A DNA stretch of 25,682 nt from a virus: the IMG/VR virus record IMGVR_UViG_3300032287_000984, positions 1 to 25,682 of that record, one strand, 5' to 3'. A program made the translations under genes and the position numbers. The notes under the pieces are model-generated. The model saw only the letters and a list, made by a program, of their open reading frames with translations, ran no database searches and was not told where the DNA came from. Shown one piece after another: positions 21,496 through 25,682 of the stretch. Position 1 is the stretch's first letter. Each line of letters opens with the position of its first letter.

Positions 21496-22459
21496 AGACT
21501 TGACAAGAGAAAGAAGTTATTTCAAACCATTTAACTATGCATGGGCCTACGACGCATGGCTAAAACACGAACAATCACATTGGATTCACCTTGAATGCCC
21601 AATGGTTGAGGATGTAAAGGATTGGAAGAATAAACTATCTACCAATGAAAAAACATTTCTGACGCATATCTTTCGATTCTTTACTCAAGGCGACATTGAT
21701 GTTGCTGGTGGTTATGTAACAAACTATTTGCCATATTTTCCTCAACCAGAAATCCGCATGATGTTATTGGGATTCGCTGCTAGAGAAGCATTGCACATTG
21801 CAGCATATTCGCATTTGATTGAGACATTAGGTTTGCCAGAGACAACCTATAATCAGTTTCTTGAGTATAAAGAGATGCGCGATAAGCATGATTATATTGG
21901 TGCTATTTCTATGCAGAATAGTACCAAAGAAAGTACTGCCAAACACATTGCAGTGTTTTCTGCATTTACAGAAGGAATGCAATTATTCTCATCGTTTATT
22001 ATGTTATTGAATTTCCCTCGGCATGGAAAGATGAAGGGAATGGGTCAGATCATTTCATGGTCAATTGTTGATGAAACAATTCATGCTGAATCAATGATTG
22101 AAATGTTCAGAACATATGTGGAAGAAAACCGCGAGATTTGGAATGATGAATTGAAGTCTGATATATATGTTATTGCTGAGAACATGGTTAAGTTGGAAGA
22201 TAATTTTATTGATTTAGCATTTTCAATGGGGTCAATGGAAGGATTGAGTTCAGAAGATGTTAAGAAATATATTCGTTACATTGCTGACCGTAGACTCATT
22301 TCATTGGGATTGAAGGGTATCTTTAAAGTAAAGAAGAATCCATTGCCATGGGTAGAGGAAATGATTAACGCACCAATTCACACTAACTTTTTTGAAAATA
22401 AATCTACTGACTATGCTAAAGGCGCATTAAAAGGAACATGGGAAGAGGTATGGGCATGA
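21482..22459 (+). CDS. nrdB: Ribonucleotide reductase class Ia small subunit (NrdB)
   Basis: A 325-residue protein with a complete di-iron and radical site by spacing with E. coli NrdB: D71 (TQGDIDVAGGY), E102 and H105 (REALHIAAY), Y109 as the tyrosyl radical, E164 (AFTEGMQLF), E198 and H201 (VDETIHAES). It generates and stores the radical passed to NrdA. The ATG overlaps the endonuclease stop, and its ribosome-binding site lies inside the endonuclease gene. The insertion left the coding sequence intact: codons 1-5 (MKLKP) occur both here and in the relict at 20780. The C-terminus ends EEVWA, the tail that would dock on NrdA. The stop overlaps the next gene as ATGA. Confidence 0.95.
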   Translation: MKLKPDLTRERSYFKPFNYAWAYDAWLKHEQSHWIHLECPMVEDVKDWKNKLSTNEKTFLTHIFRFFTQGDIDVAGGYVTNYLPYFPQPEIRMMLLGFAAREALHIAAYSHLIETLGLPETTYNQFLEYKEMRDKHDYIGAISMQNSTKESTAKHIAVFSAFTEGMQLFSSFIMLLNFPRHGKMKGMGQIISWSIVDETIHAESMIEMFRTYVEENREIWNDELKSDIYVIAENMVKLEDNFIDLAFSMGSMEGLSSEDVKKYIRYIADRRLISLGLKGIFKVKKNPLPWVEEMINAPIHTNFFENKSTDYAKGALKGTWEEVWA

Positions 22460-22869
22460 TTGCTTTCAAAGATTTTAAAGAGCAACTTTCCGAATCATTA
22501 ATGGGAATAAATATTCGTTCTGATAAGAAAGCAAACATTTCTTATGCGGATAAAATTGTTGATGGTGAAAAGACTTTGGAATCGAGAGAAACGCATTCAT
22601 TAAAACCATATGTCGGAAAGCGTGTTGCAATTGTCAGGACTGGTGAAGGTACAGCAAAAGCAATTGGTGAAGTAACAGTTGGTGAACCAATTGTTGCAGA
22701 TGAAGCAGAATTTAGAAAACGACATAAAGAGCATTTGGTTCCGGCGGGAAGTCAATTTGACATTAAGAAAGGGCAGACAAAGCATTTGTATCCTATGCTA
22801 AACCCTGTTCGATACGAAAAAGAAAAAGATGTTGGGCATGGCATATTGGCAAGGAAAGTGAATGAATGA
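22456..22869 (+). CDS. ASCH-domain (PUA-like) protein, putative
   Basis: The start is ATG 22456, in ATGA overlap with the nrdB stop and with AGAGG seven bases ahead; ATG 22438 and 22450 are less likely. The 137-residue product has a short helical lead (FKDFKEQLSESLMG) and then a beta domain containing IVDGEKTLESRETHS, the G-x-K-x-x-E-x-R signature of ASCH/PUA-like folds, followed by GKRVAIVRTGEGTAKAIGEV. ASCH domains bind RNA or modified bases, and some cleave acylated nucleosides. Conservation of K and R in the motif suggests an intact pocket. Its location among nucleotide genes fits a nucleic-acid or nucleotide role. The substrate is unknown. Confidence 0.65.
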   Translation: MIAFKDFKEQLSESLMGINIRSDKKANISYADKIVDGEKTLESRETHSLKPYVGKRVAIVRTGEGTAKAIGEVTVGEPIVADEAEFRKRHKEHLVPAGSQFDIKKGQTKHLYPMLNPVRYEKEKDVGHGILARKVNE

Positions 22870-23119
22870 ATTAGTTGAAAGCCTTATTGAGTTAAGTAAA
22901 GAAATAGAAGCAGAAGACCCGATTGATTGGGCAGATTTACCAATCAGTGAAGATTCTGTTTATAGGACTATTGCATTGTCTACAGTTGAAGCATTTGACA
23001 AAATTAAAGATCCAAACACACGCAGTTTTACAATGCTTGCAACAATAACTAAATTAGTTGCAGAGAACTTTGTTCTTAACTTAAAACTTCAGAGGGAATA
23101 TGGAAAAATACAAATGTGA
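22862..23119 (+). CDS. Conserved small hypothetical protein
   Basis: An 85-residue acidic, helical protein overlapping the ASCH gene by 8 bases. It opens MNELVESLIELSKEIEAEDP, continues with IDWADLPISEDSVYRTIALS and ends in a helix (MLATITKLVAENFVLNLKLQ). I recall similar short proteins in aquatic phage genomes but know no function. No membrane segment, cysteine cluster or catalytic motif is visible. It overlaps the following zinc-ribbon gene by 20 bases, so the small genes here form a tightly coupled run. Confidence 0.6.
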   Translation: MNELVESLIELSKEIEAEDPIDWADLPISEDSVYRTIALSTVEAFDKIKDPNTRSFTMLATITKLVAENFVLNLKLQREYGKIQM

Positions 23120-23261
23120 TACTTGCGATGCAGAATTTAAAATTAAGTATGATTTAGATGAAGCATTCTTTTATGTTAATTTTTGTCCGTTTTGTGGTCA
23201 TGAGATTGATGATACAGATGAAGAAACAGATGATGAGTATGAAATGGAAGATGAAGATTAA
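23100..23261 (+). CDS. Small zinc-ribbon protein
   Basis: A 53-residue protein with AGAGGGA directly ahead of ATG 23100. Two CxxC knuckles, C6-x2-C9 and C29-P-F-C32-G, form a classical zinc ribbon with 19 residues between the pairs. The last 18 residues are nearly all acidic (DDTDEETDDEYEMEDED), resembling a DNA mimic or a protein-interaction tail. Phages often carry such proteins as transcription or replication accessories, but no specific role can be read. It overlaps the previous gene by 20 bases, and its stop forms TAATG with the GIY-YIG gene, which supports it being real. Confidence 0.75.
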   Translation: MEKYKCDTCDAEFKIKYDLDEAFFYVNFCPFCGHEIDDTDEETDDEYEMEDED

Positions 23262-23659
23262 TGTCTTGGCTTCATAATGGGATTGAGTTTACTTCTGAGG
23301 ATATTAAAAATTATGTCGGATTTGTGTATCTTATTACAAACCAAACCAATGGTAAACAATACATTGGCAAAAAACTCTTTTGGGCAATTAAAAGAAAACA
23401 AGTCAAAAATGTCCGAAAAAGATACAAAGCAGAAAGTGATTGGAAAGAGTATTGGAGTTCTTCTGAGGAACTCAAAGCAGATGTTCAATTATTAGGAAAA
23501 GAAAACTTTACTCGCGAAATATTGCACCTTTGCACACACAAAGGCACTGCTAATTACTTAGAAGCAAGAGAGCAGATTGATCGCAGAGTTTTAGAATCCG
23601 ATCATTGGTACAATGGTTGGATTGCAGTCAAAGTTCAAAAGAAGCATATCAAAATGTAA
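23261..23659 (+). CDS. GIY-YIG superfamily protein, conserved phage type
   Basis: A 132-residue protein starting in TAATG overlap with the zinc-ribbon gene. Residues about 18-40 (VGFVYLITNQTNGKQYIGKK) carry a GFVY-YIG variant of the GIY-YIG nuclease core. A basic stretch (AIKRKQVKNVRKRYK), YWSSSEELKADV and a C-terminal EAREQIDRRVLESDHWYNGW follow, where the Glu may serve as metal ligand. Similar short proteins occur in many T4-like and other aquatic phages at steady positions, so this is more likely a resident nuclease than a recent homing invader. It differs clearly from the endonuclease at 20859, having no C-terminal DNA-binding repeats. Its target is unknown. Confidence 0.75.
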   Translation: MSWLHNGIEFTSEDIKNYVGFVYLITNQTNGKQYIGKKLFWAIKRKQVKNVRKRYKAESDWKEYWSSSEELKADVQLLGKENFTREILHLCTHKGTANYLEAREQIDRRVLESDHWYNGWIAVKVQKKHIKM

Positions 23660-23688
23660 TTGACTTATGCAAAGACTTCCTGTAGGAT
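23660..23688 (+). promoter_or_regulatory. Putative sigma70-type promoter before the HExxH gene
   Basis: TTGACT (23660-23665), a 17-base spacer and TAGGAT (23683-23688) match 9 of 12 consensus bases at ideal spacing, beginning right after the GIY-YIG stop. Expected initiation near 23695 leaves an 18-base leader with AAGGAG (23700-23705), eight bases before ATG 23714. Confidence 0.55.
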
Positions 23689-23710
23689 GAGGTTTCAACA
23701 AGGAGTCTTT
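23671..23710 (+). promoter_or_regulatory. Hairpin masking the HExxH ribosome-binding site in read-through RNA
   Basis: AAAGACTTCC (23671-23680) pairs with GGAGTCTTT (23702-23710) to form nine base pairs with a one-base bulge and a 21-base loop. The right arm contains the GGAG of the ribosome-binding site. The left arm lies between the -35 and -10 boxes, so RNA from the local promoter lacks it and is predicted to be freely translated. There is no long T-run, so it is not an intrinsic terminator. Confidence 0.5.
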
Positions 23711-23713
23711 GTC

Positions 23714-24184
23714 ATGATACGTTCAACAGACATTTACATGGGATCGAATGTCTACAAATCGCGTGTTGCACACAATCAGTACCGGCAAGCGAGTACTGAG
23801 ATTTGTAGTTTAATCAAAGCAGCGATACCAGAATTGCGTAAACTTTTAGAGTTTAATCCCTATTTGTCTTATAGGGTATCGCCCATGCGCGGATCAACCT
23901 TTGGTCATTTCAAAAACGATGCAATGTGCGTGGAAATTTCATGCAGAGTGACTATTCCAAGGGCATTATTAATTCTGACGCATGAATTGATTCATGGCGA
24001 ACAATACTATCAGGGTAGATTGAAACAAATCTATGAGGGTAGTGAAATGGTATGGATGGGGCGCAGATCAAGTAATCGCGGCACTACATATGCTGCATAC
24101 CGCGAACAACCATGGGAAGTAGAAGCATTTGCTCGCGAACCAGAATTGTCAGAAATCGTTGCTAAAAAATTGGGGATAATCTAA
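23714..24184 (+). CDS. HExxH putative metallopeptidase-like phage protein
   Basis: ATG 23714 is chosen because AAGGAG stands eight bases ahead; an upstream TTG at 23660 would put the promoter inside the gene. The 156-residue product has H90-E91-L-I-H94 (ILTHELIHGEQYYQGR), the zinc-metallopeptidase motif, in a predicted helix, and a downstream EQPWEVEAFA (E135, E137) that could give the third ligand. The N-terminal 60 residues are helical, and GSTFGHFKNDAMCVEISC forms the likely edge strand. Proteins of this pattern recur in phages but have no known substrate to my knowledge. It may be a protease-like fold with a structural role. Its stop overlaps the glycosyltransferase start (TAATG). Confidence 0.7.
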   Translation: MIRSTDIYMGSNVYKSRVAHNQYRQASTEICSLIKAAIPELRKLLEFNPYLSYRVSPMRGSTFGHFKNDAMCVEISCRVTIPRALLILTHELIHGEQYYQGRLKQIYEGSEMVWMGRRSSNRGTTYAAYREQPWEVEAFAREPELSEIVAKKLGII

Positions 24185-24867
24185 TGTATAGTGTAATTGT
24201 GCCTACTATGTGGAAAACCAAAGACTTGTTTCTGGGGTTTTTGAATGATTTAGTTAAAGAAGAAATGGTTGGTGAAGTCATTATTATTGATAATGCACCA
24301 GAATTAAATGTGGATGATCCCGTATTAGATGATCCAAAGGTATTCATTTTTGAATTCGGGCAAAACGTCTTTGTTTATCCAGCATTGAACTTTGGCATTA
24401 GACAATCTAATTTTGATAATATTTGCCTTTTGAATGATGATTTGGTTTTTGACACTAAAGCATTTGCCAAGATTGCATCATATCTTTCTATTGAAGGAAC
24501 TGGTTATGTTGGTATTGCTCCCGGTGTGCGTGATCAACCACCTATGCGTGATGAATCAATTGACATTGTAGAATGGATTGGTCAAGATACATGGGGTTAT
24601 GGTTGTTTGATGTTCTTTAATAAACAGCATTGTCCAGTGTTTCCGGATGAATTGCTTGTATTTTATGGCGACAATTATGTGTTTGACTATGCATTGTCAA
24701 AGGGCAAAAAGAATTACTTTGTATCGAACATGAGATTCTTTACTCCATACCATGCTACTAGTAGTGATCGCGAGATTGTGGGGGATATCTACCTGCGTGA
24801 TCAGGCGGCGTTTTTCCAGTTGCGAGAGTCGCTACAGATAGACGGGCCGCGCTTTCGAGTGGGGTAG
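24184..24867 (+). CDS. Family 2-type (GT-A) glycosyltransferase
   Basis: A 227-residue protein with the GT-A opening MYSVIVPTMWKTKDLF, the nucleotide-binding EVIIIDNAPE (D36), GQNVFVYPALNFGIRQS and the metal-binding LLNDDLVFD (N84-D85-D86). Next is GYVGIAPG and a GYGCLMFFNKQ strand, where an acceptor-side D/E is expected. It transfers a sugar from a nucleotide-sugar donor; the acceptor may be host surface polysaccharide, phage DNA or a virion protein. The final 20 codons (from about 24800) change abruptly to GC-rich sequence (58% in 24801-24860), which is unlike the gene body. It is coupled to the HExxH gene by TAATG. Confidence 0.82.
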   Translation: MYSVIVPTMWKTKDLFLGFLNDLVKEEMVGEVIIIDNAPELNVDDPVLDDPKVFIFEFGQNVFVYPALNFGIRQSNFDNICLLNDDLVFDTKAFAKIASYLSIEGTGYVGIAPGVRDQPPMRDESIDIVEWIGQDTWGYGCLMFFNKQHCPVFPDELLVFYGDNYVFDYALSKGKKNYFVSNMRFFTPYHATSSDREIVGDIYLRDQAAFFQLRESLQIDGPRFRVG

Positions 24868-24938
24868 TGTTGTATCCAGCCAACACCTCCATAGTGGCCT
24901 ACACTTGACCTGTCTCGCAAACAAAACCGGAGTTTTTC
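24868..24938 (+). other. Intergenic segment with a small inverted repeat
   Basis: This 71-base gap follows the GC-rich glycosyltransferase end. It holds an inverted repeat overlapping the stop codon, GTGTTG (24867-24872) with CAACAC (24881-24886), 6 bp with an 8-base loop and no T-run. A TTGACC at 24905-24910 has no acceptable -10 box at 16-18 bases. GGAG at 24929-24932 serves the next gene. I see no convincing promoter or terminator. Confidence 0.5.
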
Positions 24939-25202
24939 ATGGCGCAAATTCAAACTGTTGATCTGTCGCAATGTCAATATGACAAAGCAAGCAAAGTGCT
25001 GAAAATGAGTAGTGAATTCATTGGTATGCCAGCACAATTCTTTATGGTTAGTCATCATACTGGCAAGACTGTTCGTTTCGTAGCAATTGATTGCTATGAC
25101 ACTTTGTATGATGCGGAAGGTTGGGATGGTGAGATGTGTATTTACCGTCCAATGGGTCATGTTCCTAATGTCGATCATTTGATCATTTATAGTGAGTATT
25201 AA
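24939..25202 (+). CDS. Small hypothetical protein
   Basis: An 87-residue soluble protein with GGAG six bases ahead of its ATG. It has a mixed alpha/beta pattern: MAQIQTVDLSQCQYDKASKV, then a strand FFMVSHHTGKTVRFVAIDCY and an acidic centre (DAEGWDGEMCIYRP) ending HLIIYSEY. No membrane segment or known motif is visible. It starts a run of small genes near the window end with a higher share of C/G-ending codons than the fibre genes. The function is unknown. Confidence 0.6.
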   Translation: MAQIQTVDLSQCQYDKASKVLKMSSEFIGMPAQFFMVSHHTGKTVRFVAIDCYDTLYDAEGWDGEMCIYRPMGHVPNVDHLIIYSEY

Positions 25203-25204
25203 AA

Positions 25205-25327
25205 ATGAATAAAGTAGAAATGTTTCGTTTCAATTCTGCTATGCAAGACGGGCGCACTGCCCGTTATCGCATAAAGATGAAACTGGTGTTTCTGCTTGGT
25301 TTTCTTTTTGGTTTTATTAAGGGGTAA
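25205..25327 (+). CDS. Very small membrane-anchored protein, putative
   Basis: A 40-residue reading frame starting two bases after the previous stop. Residues 1-25 are polar and basic (MFRFNSAMQDGRTARYRIKM). Residues 26-38 are hydrophobic (KLVFLLGFLFGFIKG), about one short membrane helix. Only a weak GAG precedes its ATG. Support comes from tight packing between two better genes and from the next gene's ribosome-binding site (AAGGGG) falling in its last codons. Confidence 0.45.
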   Translation: MNKVEMFRFNSAMQDGRTARYRIKMKLVFLLGFLFGFIKG

Positions 25328-25330
25328 ATC

Positions 25331-25489
25331 ATGGGTATGTTAAAAAGTAAAATTCACGATATTCAAGATGACATTGCTATGTCGGTGTTGTCTTTTGCTG
25401 CAATTGCCAAAAAGAACAATGTCACGTTTGACTTTGTTCAGATGGTTTGGGATGAAATGTGCAAACAAGAAGAAGAATATGGACAATAA
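25331..25489 (+). CDS. Small hypothetical protein
   Basis: A 52-residue, mostly helical protein with AAGGGG (25319-25324) six bases before ATG 25331. The sequence reads MGMLKSKIHDIQDDIAMSVL, then SFAAIAKKNNVTFDFVQMVW and an acidic end DEMCKQEEEYGQ. The amphipathic helix-turn-helix-like pattern might bind a protein or nucleic acid, but no named motif is seen. It overlaps the next start by 11 bases. Confidence 0.6.
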   Translation: MGMLKSKIHDIQDDIAMSVLSFAAIAKKNNVTFDFVQMVWDEMCKQEEEYGQ

Positions 25490-25667
25490 AATATGGGTAG
25501 ATCCACCGAATGGATGGGTATATGGATTTCCTAAATTGTGGGATAAGCAATTAAATCCAGATTTTATGGCATGGTTAATTGCAGAAGGTTATCCAAAATC
25601 AGAGATTGATTCATATGGAAAACATTTTTATGTCCGACAATGGGGATTTTATGATGATGAGTCCTGA
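25479..25667 (+). CDS. Small conserved hypothetical protein
   Basis: A 62-residue protein starting at ATG 25479; the frame extends upstream to 25368 but that part is the shadow of the previous gene. It is rich in aromatic residues (DNKIWVDPPNGWVYGFPKLW, then FMAWLIAEGYPKSEIDSYGK and YVRQWGFYDDES), a pattern I associate with small proteins of T4-like aquatic phages. No catalytic motif is visible. A GAAGAAGAA stretch before the ATG may act as a weak ribosome-binding site, and overlap with the previous stop suggests coupling. Confidence 0.6.
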   Translation: MDNKIWVDPPNGWVYGFPKLWDKQLNPDFMAWLIAEGYPKSEIDSYGKHFYVRQWGFYDDES

Positions 25668-25682
25668 TAACAATGTAAATGA
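25651..25682 (+). CDS. Possible start of a next gene, truncated by the window end
   Basis: Three consecutive in-frame ATGs at 25651, 25654 and 25657 follow GGGGA (25642-25646) and open a frame (MMMSPDNNVN) that runs off the window end. The overlap with the previous gene matches the packing seen elsewhere. Too little is visible for any functional statement. Confidence 0.35.
   Translation, partial: MMMSPDNNVN

Noticed and set aside
24867-24886. Intrinsic terminator after the glycosyltransferase
   Set aside because: The stem is only 6 bp with an 8-base loop and no following T-run.

Overview
The window reads as a contiguous piece of an AT-rich (roughly mid-30s % GC by eye) tailed-phage genome with T4-like myovirus features. 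The markers for this are a gp61-type primase, a class Ia ribonucleotide reductase pair (nrdA/nrdB), thyX, a MazG-like pyrophosphohydrolase, GIY-YIG endonucleases and several copies of the T4 late-promoter motif TATAAATA. All recognisable genes lie on the + strand with short gaps or overlapping stop/start codons. A nested Rz1-type outer-membrane lipoprotein (o-spanin) implies a Gram-negative host. Several small proteins resemble ones I associate with aquatic T4-like phages. I see no tRNA, CRISPR array or integrase.

Layout. (1) 1-7835: adhesion and tail-tip region, with a 5'-truncated LamG-repeat protein, a tail-assembly-chaperone-domain protein, a collagen-like protein, two paralogous glycine-rich adhesins sharing an N-terminal anchor, and large fibre-like structural proteins. 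(2) 7849-15094: probable virion and accessory genes, including a phage-encoded Dps-like ferritin, a protein of unknown function split by an intein, an EF-hand-loop protein, further structural proteins, two conserved T4-like hypotheticals and a coiled-coil membrane protein. (3) 15091-15145: an intrinsic terminator interlocked with a near-consensus sigma70 promoter. (4) 15146-23261: replication and nucleotide block: primase, thyX, MazG-like, i-spanin with nested o-spanin, nrdA, a dadA-like flavoenzyme, a GIY-YIG homing endonuclease gene, nrdB, an ASCH-domain protein and small proteins. (5) 23261 to the end: GIY-YIG protein, HExxH protein, GT2 glycosyltransferase and short hypotheticals.

How the genes fit together. 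NrdA/NrdB, ThyX and the MazG-like enzyme form a dNTP-supply and pool-cleaning module next to the primase. The spanin pair, inserted in this block, would disrupt the outer membrane at lysis. A D-amino-acid-dehydrogenase-like gene between nrdA and nrdB is an unusual auxiliary metabolic gene. The homing endonuclease has its own late promoter and sits in a duplicated copy of the nrdB ribosome-binding site and start, so nrdB stays intact.

Most noteworthy: the intein in an unknown phage protein; the phage DadA-like and Dps-like genes; the nrdB-start duplication around the endonuclease gene; two places where a promoter lies inside a hairpin that would mask the next gene's ribosome-binding site; the fully embedded Rz1 gene; and a compositional break inside thyX.
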